Source of the DNA: Pyrenula massariospora
Lineage: Eukaryota; Ascomycota; Eurotiomycetes; Pyrenulales; Pyrenulaceae
Reading direction: 5' to 3'
Assembly (NCBI GenBank): GCA_021030905.1
Contig: JAGFMI010000022.1
Location: 620,001 to 684,000 of the forward strand
Length of the DNA: 64,000 nucleotides
Part shown: one piece after another, positions 23,101-35,066 of the stretch
Position numbering within the stretch: position 1 is the stretch's first letter
How the letters are laid out: every line of letters begins with the position of its first letter
Notes under the pieces: model-generated
Databases searched by the model: none
Told to the model about the DNA's origin: nothing
The model's input: the letters and a program-made list of their open reading frames with translations, nothing else
Position numbers and translations under genes: made by a program

Positions 23101-26100
23101 TTTATATTAAAAAAACGAAATAAAAAATTATAGTTATATATAAACTATTAAAAATTTAATAAAATTATTATTAAAAATAAATATTTATTATTTAACATTA
23201 TAAAAATGAAAAATAAATTATAAAAAATAAAATACTTTATAAAATTAAATTAATAAAAAATTTATAATTTTATATATATAAAAAAAAACGAAGAATGAAA
23301 AATAGCTTTTAAAATAAAATATAAATATTATAAATATTAAATAATATTATTTAAATTTACTAATATATTAACTACCTGTTAAATATTAATAAATAATTTA
23401 TTAAAATTTTTTTTAAATAATTTTATTATTACTTATTTAGATGATATCTTTATTTATTTAAAAAATTTTAAAATATATAAAAATTAAGTTAAATAGATTT
23501 TACGAAAATTAATTAGTATAAAATTATAATTAAAATTTAAAAAATACAAATTTCATAAAATAAAAATTAAATTTTTAAAATATATTGTCAAAAGAGACAG
23601 TATATATATTAATTTTAAAAAAAATAAAATTATTAAAAAATAGCTGAAATTAATTACAATAATTAAAATATAGATTTTTTTTAAATTCTGTAATTTCAAT
23701 CGGCAATTTATTAAAAAATATTTTTATAAAATAAAACTATTAATTAAATTGATTAAAAAAAATTATAAATATAAATAAAATTTAAAGCAGCAAAAAGTAT
23801 TTAATTAATTAGTATAATTTTATATAAAAGTTTTAATATTAATTATATTTAAAGCAAATTAATTAGATTAAATTAAAATAAATATATTAAATTTAACAAT
23901 AAAAATATATTTAATATAACTATAAAATAAAAAGCGATATTTAGTAATATATTATTTAAAAAAATTAATTTTAGTAAAATAAAACTACAATATTTATAAT
24001 AAAAAATTATTAATAATAATAATAATATTTAAATATTAATAAATATATACAAAAAGTGTCTCAAAATTAAATATATTTATAAATTATAAAAATTTAACTA
24101 CATTTATAACTACAAAATAGTTAAATAAAAAATAAATTAAATAATTAAAACTGTTAAAACAATATAAATTTAAAATATATTATTAATTAAATAAAAAAAA
24201 TGATTAAATGGATACATTCAGCCGAAAAAAAAATTATATAATAAAAAAAATTATTAAACAATTCATATTGAAAAAAAATTTAAATAAAAATTTTAATTTA
24301 AATTAAATTGCTAACATTATTATAAAAAAATATAATAAAAAAGCAAAATTTATAGTTTTAAAAAAATTAATAAAAAATATTATACAGTAATATCACAATT
24401 TATTTATATATAAATATTTAAAAATTAATAATATTATTAAATTAATATAAAGAATTTATTAAATATTAAAATTAAAATAATAAATTAAAAATTATATTAA
24501 AAGGTGTATATTATATTAAAAAAATAAAATTAGTAAATTTTTTAGTATATCTATAACGACATAAAAATAATTTATAAAATTATAAAAAAGTATTAAAATT
24601 AATTTCATTATTAAATTATTATTATTAAAAAGTTATAATTTAATTATAATAATAATAATAAATAGATATATTAAATATGTAATTTTTAAACCGTTTAAAA
24701 AAATTTACACTGTACTATAAATAATAAAAGTTTTTATAAAATTAATAATATAATATTTTAAATTCTTAATATAAATTATATTTAATAAAAATAAATTATT
24801 TACATTTTAATATTGAAAAACGATGATATTGAAACTAAAAATTAAATTAAATATATTAATAATTTTTTATTTATAAATAAATAAATAAATAGAAAGAATT
24901 AATTAAATATTAAAAAATTAATTACAACATTATCTTTTTATAAATATAAATAATTAAAAAAAATAATTACCAATAGTATAATTATATTATAATAATTAAA
25001 AAAATAATATAACAAAACATTCTTTATATAAAATAAATTTTAAAAAATATTTATATTTTTTAAAAAGTTTGTTATAAAAAGGGACTGTAAATATAATTAT
25101 ATAAAAAATTTAATAAATTTAATAAAGATTATATTAACAATATAAAATAAATTAAAAGGAAAATTTTCAGTTAAAAAAAGAAAATAAGATTTATCTTTTT
25201 ACAAAAAATTTAAAGATTTTATAACTAAACAAAAAAATAAATTATTAATAGATTAAATTTTTTAAAATTAAGTAAAATAAGAAATCGATAGTTTATAAAT
25301 TAAAATTATTAAATAATATTTAAATATATTTTATATTTAATATTGGACTTTTAAAATCAGTGTATTTTAAAATTTTAATTTAAAAAACATTTTATTATAA
25401 AATTTAAAAAAAAAATATATATAAAGTAGAATGAATATTGATAAATAAAGATTAAAATTATTTTATTAAATGAAAAAAATATTTTACCTTTAAAAATATA
25501 TAGAAATTATTATTTTATTTTATTAATTATTAAACATTATTACAGCATTATTATTATTAATAAAAAAAAATATTTATAGTAACTGGCTCCATTAAAAATT
25601 TATTAATATTTTATAAAAATATTTAGATTAAATTTTTAAGAGTTAATTATTAATAAAAAAAGTTTGCTTACTTTTCGCTGTTATAATTTTCGATATTTAT
25701 TTATTTTTAAATTTTAATATTTAATTTTTTTATTAAATATATTATCTTAATATCAGTTTGGCGTTTAATTAATATTAAAATTTTTTAAAAACATTTTAAT
25801 TGTATATAGTGTTTTATAATTTAAATTATAACTTATTCTTTTTATTATTCTTTTTGGATAATTTTTATTCTAATTAAATTATAAATATAATTTAAAACTT
25901 TTTATAATATTGTGATATAAAATTTATTATTTTAAATATATTCAATACAATGTATAAATTTAAAAAATATTATAATGTAATTAGAATAATTGCGGTAACA
26001 AAATTAATAAAAAAAAATTATTAAATAATTAATTAAAAAAATGATACAGTAAAAACAGAAAAATTAAAAAACTAAAAAAAAAAACATTTTAAAAAATAAA

Positions 26101-26174
26101 ATTAAGTAAAAAGCGGTCCGTTTAAGTATAATATAAATAATTTTTAAAATAAAAATTTACAAAGAAGAGATAGA

Positions 26175-26566
26175 TGTTGCAATTTTTTTTAAAAAAACTT
26201 TAAATAGTATTTATATCATTTAATAAAATAATATTAAAAGTTACATAACTAATAATTTATATTATTATAAAATAATAATTCTAATTATTATAAATAATAA
26301 TTATAATTAATAAAAATGGTAACTACAGCTACCACTTATTTTAATTTATAGTTATTAATTTTAAATATATAAAAATTGGCTTCATTTTTTTCCAGAAGTA
26401 AAAATATATTCAATTTAAATAATTAAATATTTAGTTAGTTATAAAAATATTAAATTATTTTTATAATTTCTTTACAAGCATTTTTTTTCTGACTTAACCT
26501 TAAATTATTCTTTAAAAACCAATCCACGCAAGTACCTTCCGGTAACCTAAAAGTATCTATGTAACA
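26175..26566 (+). repeat. 3' LTR of the Gypsy element
   Basis: 392 bp, same length as the 5' LTR. Compared with it, differences are mainly C/T and G/A. The right third is better preserved (for example CACGCAAGTACCTTCCGGTAAC) than the same part of the 5' LTR, so RIP hit the two copies unevenly. Confidence 0.85.
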
Positions 26567-26639
26567 TTAATATATTTAAATATAAATAAATTTATATATC
26601 GTATTTAGAAAAAAGTATTTTATATTTATTGCCCGCATA

Positions 26640-27560
26640 TTTGGCTCCGCAACTAAAATAAATATTTAATTGTAATTATGATATTCTCGCTATAGAGGCT
26701 ACTCTTTATAATTTTGATGTAGTTAAACTATATAATTAAGCTGATATTGGCGCGATAAGATTTTTTTATATATTTAAAAATTAGTAGCAAGATTCTGGCT
26801 TTGCTAAATATATCTATTTAATTAATTTTGATGTAACTATTAATATAGAAATTGAAGACTGGATAAATATATTTATTTAGAGTTTACATAAAAATCTTAG
26901 AGCTAATAAATTTTTATGTTTAGATAGATAAAATACTAATTATATTTATTAGTATATACTAGCTGCAGACTGTATACTATTTTTAAATAATATATATTTA
27001 CTAATTTTCTATGTGGTTTAAATATTTAATTAAGATAAATATAATTATCAGTTTTTAAATTAAAGTACTTTTTTATATTTTCTAGATAATATTAAAGCTA
27101 TAAAATCTGGAATACGGGCAGTACTATTCTATATTTTTAACTTTATTTTAAAAGAGAAAGAAGGTTAAAAATCTTTATTTTATAACTTTTTTAAAATAGT
27201 TCAGCTTCGGTCCTTGCGCGGAATAAAAATACTTAAACTGATATAAAGAACTTTTTATTTAAAAAAATTAATAAATTGACTAAATTTTTAAGATTCGGAA
27301 ACTCAACAACACTTAAATATTTTTTTTAAATTTTATAAATATAATATTTATTTTATAATAATACTTTTACTTTATTTAATATACTGTGAAAAATACTATT
27401 TTTATTAACTATATAAATTCCAATCTGGACTTTCGGCGGGCTTTAATTTATATAAAATTATATATAAAATGTTAGACGAGACTCCTATCTTATTATTTAT
27501 TAGGATTTTAATAATGTAAATTGAAATAGTCTCCAATTAAAAAGAAAAAAGTTAATTTCT
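26640..27560 (+). pseudogene. Decayed long coding frame, unknown family
   Basis: Starting just right of the Gypsy 3' LTR, one plus-strand frame keeps coding character for about 900 bases, with readable segments such as DILAIEATLYNFDVVKLYN and KSGIRAVLFYIFNFILKEKEG broken by RIP-type stop codons. I do not recognise the protein. Together with the minus-strand frame at 17379-17915 it suggests an older gene-bearing element or duplicated locus into which the LTR element inserted. Confidence 0.4.
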
Positions 27561-27765
27561 TATTATTTTCAGGTTATTAGTCTATTTTTAATATTGTTTC
27601 CCTCTCGCACGTGTAGGGCTTTAGTATGGTATCCTTCATATTAAGAGCCTTTTTTATAGCCTTGTAATAGACGCAAATAAAAATGAACGGTAGACGGAAA
27701 AAGATAGAACCGCTCTAAACATAAATTATAATATTAATTTAAACAAAGTAGAAGGTGAAACAGAA

Positions 27766-27792
<27 letters not shown>
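27766..27792. repeat. (TA)n microsatellite
   Basis: About 27 bases of uninterrupted AT/TA alternation, the longest perfect dinucleotide run noticed in the window. Confidence 0.9.
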
Positions 27793-27797
<5 letters not shown>

Positions 27798-29829
27798 TTA
27801 TTCACGGTCTCGATTTTGGCGAATAACTAGATGTCTTGTAATCCTATTAGGGAATAGATTCGAAAATATATTTCGATTTAAATTTAATTTTTTTCTATTT
27901 TCTCCGTCTAGATGATATTTTTGAGTATATAAAATGCATTTTATGCTTTCTTTCTTATTTTCAATAAATCTTGGCTGATGCTTTTTGAGAGTTTTATAAA
28001 CTTATTATTTAGTAAGCTAAGGATAATAATATTAACATTTATTCTTATAATATTATATAAATAATAGAGACTGAGCCAGATAACTGGGCAAATATTATCT
28101 TTTTAACTCTAAATTTAAAATATTTAGAGGAATAAGCACTAAACATTTTTAATATATTTAACTATAATTATAAAAATATCGAAGAAAATTTATAAATGAA
28201 TAGAATTTATATTATTATACTATCTGTTATCGAGACTTTCCTCAATATATAATTTTTAAAAATTTTATGGGATTTTATAGACAATTAGCGGGAGTTTCTT
28301 AAAGAATACGTTTTAACTTCAATCATAATTACCTTAAAATTTATGAGTCTGGCCTCGAACAATAAATTTTTATTAAAACTAATTAAACTCGTTGATAAAG
28401 CTCTTTTATTTTATAATAAAGTTACTTAAAAAGTACCTCTCAATATTATAATTTTATTTTTATAGTATAATCTAGAAATGAGCCGGGCAGTTAGTTTTTT
28501 ATTTTTAGACAAAAAATATACTGCAATTAATAAATTTTTCTTTCAATTTATTCCGATTAATAAAATTAACTATAATAATAAGGACTTTTATAATAAAATT
28601 AATATTTATATTGTCCGATTTAACGCTGTTTGGCTACTTCTAATAAATCATTTTATTAAAAATTAAAATTATTATACTGTGACCGGCAAAATGCTCGATA
28701 TAATATAAATATAATATTTGTTGCTATTTTAAAAACTACAATACAATTTAAATAGAGTATATAGAAATTTAATAGATTTAGCAGAGTACAATAAAAAACA
28801 ACTAAATATTTTGTTCGAGAGGTGCCTCTTAGTATTTAAAGCGAGGCGAACCGGCAACAACTTTGTATGGGAGAGATTCTTGACATTTAAAGTTAACCAA
28901 GCTGAATAGTTGTTAGAAAAGATGGCCTTCTATGAAATTACAGTTCGATCTTTAAAGAGACGCCCCGAAACCTCGCAAGAACTCTCTAGAAATTTGTGTG
29001 GCAAAGGCTAGCGGAAACATTGAAAAAAAGTATCTTTGCTTTGATTGAATGGCGCTTAATAATATTGTTCGGCTTTACTATATAATAGCAACTTTTTTTG
29101 TAGAATAAGCTTTTATTTTTAAAATAAAAATAAGTAGAATTTTAAAAGCAGCTTTCGTGAATAGACATTATATTTTATAAAAACTAAAGTTGGATATTAG
29201 TATTTTTAGCAGTATCTACTATATCTCAGAGTACTATATTAAACTTAAAATATATAGAATTATAAATTATAATCTTGCTAAGTATTAGAACGAAGATCTA
29301 CAGTATTAATATGATATTTTATTATTAACTAATTTTCGAACTTTATTTTTAAGACGAAATTATAGTATGCCTCCTATAACTGTAAATATAATTTAGTTGG
29401 CTAAAAATTACTTTAAAAATATATTAGTATACGCGAAATCGGATGAAATGAGACTAAAGATTTTTAAAAACTGGGCAGAATATATTTAAAAAGTTTATAA
29501 TAAGATAAAGTTATGGGTGTTCGATCCGATTTATTATTTTTAATTATTTATTTTATTCTATTTAATATCCAAATTTTCTCTAACCGACGGTCTAGGCGGA
29601 ATTATATTGTTTTTACTAGCTATTTTTTTAAAAGAACTAATAAAAGAGTAATTAGCTAGTCTAGGTTCAGATTATATATCTCTTCGCCATAAAATATTAG
29701 ATGCTTTTAAAGATCGGATAGGATAGGTACGAATAAAAATTGAATAATTTATGAACTTAACCGTTAAATTTTTGAATGACTGCTATAAATACTACAAATT
29801 TACTATAAAAATTTAAAATTAGAATCTGA

Positions 29830-30222
29830 TGTTGCGGCCACCAGGTAAGGCACACCAATCATTATTTATAAGGAAAGGTACCCGAAGATGATCATGTGAC
29901 TCAAGCCAGAAGTAATCAGAAACACTCCGAGGGAGCATCACTGATCACTTCTAAATGAGATAACGAGCGATCAGTGGGAGCCTATGGAAGCTGGACGGAT
30001 CACAACTGATTACCCCAAGGTATATAGAAAGCGTTCCTTCCCCCCTTCTGGGCAGAAGGACATATTCAACTTAAATAACTAGACACCTAGTTAGTTATGA
30101 AAGTATTAAATTACCCTTATAAACCCCTCATAAGTATTCCTTTTTTGATTTAACTTTAAATTATCCCTTAAGAACCAACCCGCGCAAGTATCTTCCGGTA
30201 ATTTAGAAGTATCTACGTAACA
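29830..30222 (+). mobile_element. Solo LTR, relative of the Gypsy family, lightly mutated
   Basis: 393 bp, starts TGTTGCGGCC and ends CTACGTAACA. Its first ~35 and last ~180 bases match the LTRs at 19791 and 26175, while its middle differs, which suggests a related subfamily. No internal retrotransposon sequence lies on either side, so it is a solo LTR. Flanking pentamers tctga and tttgg differ only by C/T and A/G, compatible with a mutated 5-bp target duplication. Unlike everything around it, it keeps near-normal GC content, so it arrived late or escaped RIP. Confidence 0.8.
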
Positions 30223-31227
30223 TTTGGCCATTCTGATAGGCGATAAAATTTAAGGGGATAAAAGATATTGGGTGCTGGTTCCGCCAGATTCGATCACCGC
30301 CGGCCTAAAATTTGTCGAGAAGAAGTAATATTTGTCTGTCGATCTGGAATCTTTTTTTATATTTAAAAACGAATTCGAAAACCAGAGTGCCGAGTTGATA
30401 AGAAAAGATATACTTAAAAATTGGATCAAAATAAGTATACGGCAGAAAAAAATTAAAGCAGAAAGGGAGAAAAAAAAAGGAAATCTGAAAATAAAATATA
30501 CTTTTTTTTAATACCGGCATCTCATAATCTTATTTAATTATAATATTTTTTTTAATATTTGGATCTAGACTATATATGGCCAAAGTTTAAATTATTTCGA
30601 TTTAAATATATTGATCCACAATACATTAAAAAAGTCTAATAGTAAAGTAGTAATTGAAAATATCTATATCAATTATTTTAGATTAATAAATTTTAACGGT
30701 TTAATAAAATATTATTATTATATAGTCGGCTTTCGGTGATAGATTTTTTTAATGTATAGCCGATCGAGCTGGGCGGAAAGAGAGTGGAAATTAAGTATTG
30801 GGTGAAGACCTCTAGTGGACTAGAGCTGAGAGAGTGAGGATGTGTAGGGATTGTTAGTTATAAATAGAAGAGGTATTAGGGGGGGGCGGAGGCTTGAGAT
30901 TAAAAGGAGAGGGTGCGGAGATGACAAGGTGGATAACTAGGTTAAATGTTCTGTTCAATTCGTTCGCCCAATTGTCAGTCTAGTTCGATTCGAGCCTATT
31001 GGAATTGACTGAACGAACATTGGAAATTACTGTTCCAGCTTGGAGATACTATGTTAGAGGAAGTTTGGTGTGACATGTATGGTAATTCTCTATCCACTGC
31101 CAACGCCGAGGACTGCATATACCTATGAAAGTTCTATGTATTTGCCGACGGCATAGTAGCAATCCGTCCATTAATTTACGTTAAGTGGACTATCCAGGCG
31201 CCCACACCGTCTGATTGCCCCAGTCAA
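30223..31227. other. AT-rich tail of block 1 and start of the normal-GC island
   Basis: 30223-30780 is AT-rich with a 71-codon minus-strand frame (30305-30520) lacking any motif. From about 30780 the composition becomes normal, and 30780-31227 is the 3' flank of the membrane-protein gene. Nothing else is recognisable. Confidence 0.6.
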
Positions 31228-33737
31228 CTACTCGCACATGACCCTTTGAGGCTCCGGGACTCCTGCAGAACTGAGCTTGAGCAGTTCTGCAGGGCGGGGC
31301 GCGTCGTGTTGTGCGCTGGTGCCTTCGTCAGAAGCCTGCGTTTCGTTCAGTACCTGTGTGTATGCGGGACGCATCGAAACCGTGTGATGCTGCACATCCA
31401 CCTGAGGAGAGACGATATCGTCATCGGCCGCAGCTTCAGCCGCAGACACGGGGCTCTCAGCTAGAGGAGAAGCTATCGATTCAGCCAAGACAACTTGCGC
31501 AGCCTCATCGACCGCCGTGTCACCTGTGCTGCTCCCGAGATCCTGACTCGCTAGCGCATCATTATCAATCTTCTCGGGGTGTTGTTCACCCGCTGCAGCA
31601 GCTCTGATGAGCATCGGATGGTCCGGGTCCTGAAGGTCGAGAACGCCGAGCAGCTGTCCCTTCTCCGTAGTGGAGGGGATCTCCTGCAGACCCGCGCAGC
31701 CGGTCCAGGTCCTGATGCCGACGCCTTCATGTGCGAGACGCTGCAATTGGAAGGTCTCGTCCGAGACCCATTCGATGCGCGAGTACTTAATCATTTTGCG
31801 GTGTTTCTCGACCCAGAATATTACGGTCTCGAGTGTATAGGAGAGGAGTATGATGATGCAGCCGAGGACGAAGATGATGGTCAGTCCCAGCACTGAGAAA
31901 TTGTTGTATGCTGTTGACACAATTTTCTGTTCATGGTTATTGGCAGCACAAATTTTGGATTTGGCAGCTCAGATCTTCTAAGCACAGATTTTGACGGTAG
32001 TGGACAGCAAGGTAAGGAAGAGTTGAGTCTGAGATATACGAAGAGGATGCTATATGATGTGTAAAAAGAAGGATAGATTTACTTGCCTGATTTTTGCAAA
32101 GATATCTTTCAGTGTCTGTCCCAGGTCGTTCCCAAAAAGTTTTGAGTATATCCGCGTCTCCTGGCCCTTTGGCAGACGTTACTGCGGTATCTTGGTAAGA
32201 TGCTAACATAATATTATGCCAATTCTCGACGTCTAGTTGCCATTGGTTATCAGGTAAGGGACCCCCGATCATCTCCCCCAACGAAAACTTAGAGGTCAAT
32301 GATGAACTTTTGAGATACCCGAGCACATCTGATAAAGAAGCCGGAGAAGCCCAGGCCCAAGACATCGTTTCACTCATCTTCTCGGTAGGTACCAAAAAGT
32401 TTGAATCCGGCGCACCCTTAAGCTGAGAACATGTTTTCGATTGCAGATCACACAACTGGTATTGCATCTTGCATCCTATCACTGAAGCTGGCTCGTCTGC
32501 GAGATATACGCCACCGTTTGGATCGCCTATCGTTAAATGACCGCCTTTATGATGAGCTGAGTACCAAGGGTCGTTAATCATTTGCGGGTAGACGATATCA
32601 TTCGCTGACAGGAAAATCAAGCTCAAGTCTCCATCGCCATCAAATAATTCCTTGATGGGGGAAAAATTACTGTCGCTAAAAGACAAGGACCCGTTGAGTG
32701 CGAAGGCCGTCAGAACACTACGGGTTATTAGCGAGAAATCGTAATGATCTGTGACCCAGAACAATCACGTACCCGATGCTATAGTCTGGAGAGCTGGAGG
32801 TAAAATTCTCTGCGTGTACCTGGGACATGTTGCGTAAAGGATACTCATATGTCCAGTTTTGAGTCTCGGATTTATGGCTTGGTCCATAAAAATACCTCTT
32901 GTAAGATGCGCCTTCGGAAATTTCAACTTCTTTTGTGTAGCCGTCCACGACTAACGGCGCACAATGATTGATAATTCTCTTTGTAGATCTCAGATTCTCT
33001 GGTGTATTTAATCCCAGATCAGTGTGCGTGTTCAGCGGTCCAGTATCCAGTCGAATGTTGCCGTCTCTATACTTACAAAGCTTTCCAAATGGACAGCTCG
33101 CGTTTCGATCCACTATGCTAGGTAGCTGTCGCTTTATATATGGGCTACATCTTTCGGATGAATTACCCGCATAGCAATTTTGGGCATAATTTGCGAAAGA
33201 TGCCATTTGTCGCGATAGCCATGGCTGTTGTATTGTCATTGCCTTTTGCGCACCATCTACTGAGTCCGCACTTTTTGAAATGCCGCATGCGTCGCTTGAT
33301 ATCAATACTTCATTGCCTGCAGCTGAACTGACCTTCGCCGAGAGGATACTGGCGGCTGTAAATACAGACAAGTTAAGCATGGCAAGCCCTATCAATGGGA
33401 GAAGGCGGTAGGAAGGCCGTTCTGTATTCCGACGCCAGGTAAGAAGTATGCGCCCCAAATTGACCACACTATCCATCTCGCTGACGGAATTTCGTAAAAC
33501 CGCTTGCCGCTGATGATATACTCCATCCTCAGCGTTACTAGTCGATAACCACTGGTGAATTGCAAAACACAACACTTTCCATAATCTTGTGCCAACAAAG
33601 GTCACGAAAACAGCAATAAAGGCTGTTAGTAGCGAGCCGTTTCTGCTGCTCAAAGTGATCGTTGCTCCGTTAATGCGTCCGTGGGACCAGTTAGTCCAAT
33701 AACCAAGGTGTATAGGGTAGTCAGTAGGACTTGACAT
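31228..33737 (-). CDS. Fungal multi-pass membrane protein of unknown function, 3 exons
   Basis: Minus-strand exons are 32773-33737, 32087-32717 and 31228-31926, giving 764 aa. The start ATG at 33737 precedes YWTNWSHGRINGATITLSSR and a first membrane helix (LLTAFIAVFVTFVGTRLWKVLCF). A second helix (LLPLIGLAMLNLSVFTAASIL) follows, then a ~400-residue Cys- and N-glycosylation-rich loop, then a third helix (FSVLGLTIIFVLGCIIILLSYTL). The tail is cytosolic, acidic and Ala-rich. The SSRNGSLLTAF...LWKVLCFAIHQW and DLSLIFLSANDIVYP patterns are ones I know from a large, poorly described fungal family. Intron 1 (55 nt) is a clean GT-AG with a CTAATAAC branch site. Intron 2 (160 nt) uses a consensus GC donor, CAG/GCAAGT. 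It stands alone in a GC-normal island between two RIP blocks, as lineage-specific genes often do. Confidence 0.8.
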
Positions 33738-34691
33738 AATGTTTTACACGCGGCTCAAGCCTGAAGTAGGAATATGGGGGACTTTTAGGCATAAGAAGAC
33801 AGGAGAAACGGAGGCACAGATGATTGTCACTCATATGCCAGGCTTTATATCGCGGGGATCCCATGAAGTAAGGAATTGATTATAAATTGCCGCGTCAGCA
33901 TAGCCCTGGAGATTCCTCCTTTATTTTATTCCTAGTGGAGAAATGCAGGTTAGCATTCTAGACTTTGGCCTCATGAGCTAATCAGTGCCCTTGAATTAAC
34001 CCTTGAGAAGTGACATTACCTGTGTGTCTCAGCTTCAGCGTTTATAAGCTTCAGGCTGCCTAGCAGTTCAAAAGGACCCGGGTTACAACTTTGGGAATGC
34101 CGAAGCCGGCTGCGAGGCTTTGTTCGTGTTGTACAAGTATGCTGCAGCTACACCTTCTTCCGGACTACTAACATGGACTGATCGAGTGCACTGAGCGTAC
34201 TTGCCAGGGCGGAAGTGGTCATGTGTCAAGTTGTTCTGCATCGTGACGAGTCCACACCACCATTGGGGTCGGCTTATGACGATCACTGCTTTTCGCATTC
34301 CAGTGCAGAGTTGCAAGACCTAAAAATCAGGGAAGATTTCAGGAGGCTGATGATGGGGTCCTTATATCGGTGATTCCCGAAGAGGGACAGCTTTGTTGAG
34401 TGGAAGGTTTCAAATTGAAACTGCATCTGCAGGACTTACAGAGATACTCAAATCATTAGTCAGCTCCTCTCAGCGCCGGCTAAATGCCGATAGTAACTTA
34501 GTCGTCTTGTTTAGGGGTCCGGAGGCAATGTCTCGACAGCCTACTTGGCCCCATTCTACGACCCTAACATTCCAGATACCGAATGCTACTTCAATGAGAT
34601 GATCTCATGAAGAGAAGGTCCCACAGATGAGTATGCCAATAACAAAGCCGACGTAGAATGTACTGCAAAGAATAAGGAATTCGGTTGAAAG
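33738..34691. promoter_or_regulatory. Upstream region of the membrane-protein gene
   Basis: Normal base composition. A 77-codon minus-strand frame at 34083-34316 contains HDHFRPGKYAQCTRSVHVSS but has no signal peptide or known motif, and I cannot support it as a gene. No other structure was seen. Confidence 0.4.
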
Positions 34692-35066
34692 TTAGCACTT
34701 AGGTGTCGCCTTCCTCGGCCGTGTCCAATTGTTCTGAATCCACAAGCAATATCTGTACCAGCTTAAGCAGCTCTGCTCGCTAAGTTCGTATTTCTTGACG
34801 TCCGGAACGTCATTGACCAAGATGGACGTGAGGTAGACCATACTATCAACTATCCAGTTGACGTTGATGTTGAATGCTTCCCGCTCTCCACCCTTGGTCC
34901 CGCTGCCGGGAGAGGCTGCTGCAGCTTCGTCCACGCCGATTGCGTAAGACAGCCCCTCCTGGATTGTTGCCTTGGTCCACACATTGTGTTCAAGACCCGG
35001 GATGACAACCATGTCGTAAGGCAGAAAGACAAGATCGAGGACGGGGGCTGGATGGAAGTGCTCATG
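34692..35066 (-). CDS. Possible 3' exon of an uncharacterised gene
   Basis: A 124-codon minus-strand frame is open from a possible TAG acceptor at 35067 to a stop at 34692. It has balanced, protein-like composition (VLDLVFLPYDMVVIPGLEHN, then INVNWIVDSMVYLTSILVNDV). A separate frame at 35397-35615 (-) could supply an N-terminus, but I found no convincing splice junction linking them. Family not recognised; it could equally be a relic gene. Confidence 0.3.
   Translation of the reverse strand, partial: HEHFHPAPVLDLVFLPYDMVVIPGLEHNVWTKATIQEGLSYAIGVDEAAAASPGSGTKGGEREAFNINVNWIVDSMVYLTSILVNDVPDVKKYELSEQSCLSWYRYCLWIQNNWTRPRKATPKC

Larger units (their letters stand above)
19791..26566 (+). mobile_element. 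Ty3/Gypsy-type LTR retrotransposon fossil, both LTRs present
   Basis: A full-length but thoroughly decayed element of 6776 bp. The two 392-bp LTRs (19791-20182 and 26175-26566) align end to end, start TGTTGC and end TAACA or its mutated form TAATA. The flanking pentamers ctagt and ttaat match except for C/T and G/A differences, consistent with a 5-bp target-site duplication altered by RIP. Internally, a reverse-transcriptase core around the YLDD motif (near 23436) is followed by the region that in Gypsy elements encodes RNase H and integrase. Breaks are too numerous to count, so it is clearly dead. RIP masks the age: LTR divergence reflects mutation by RIP more than time. Confidence 0.85.
26567..29829. 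other. RIP-type AT-rich block between the Gypsy element and the solo LTR
   Basis: AT-rich DNA with intermittent normal-looking patches (for example 27590-27700 and 28840-29060). An alternating TA run lies at 27766-27792. A frame at 28478-28666 is open but has no motif. No terminal repeats were identified. Confidence 0.7.
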
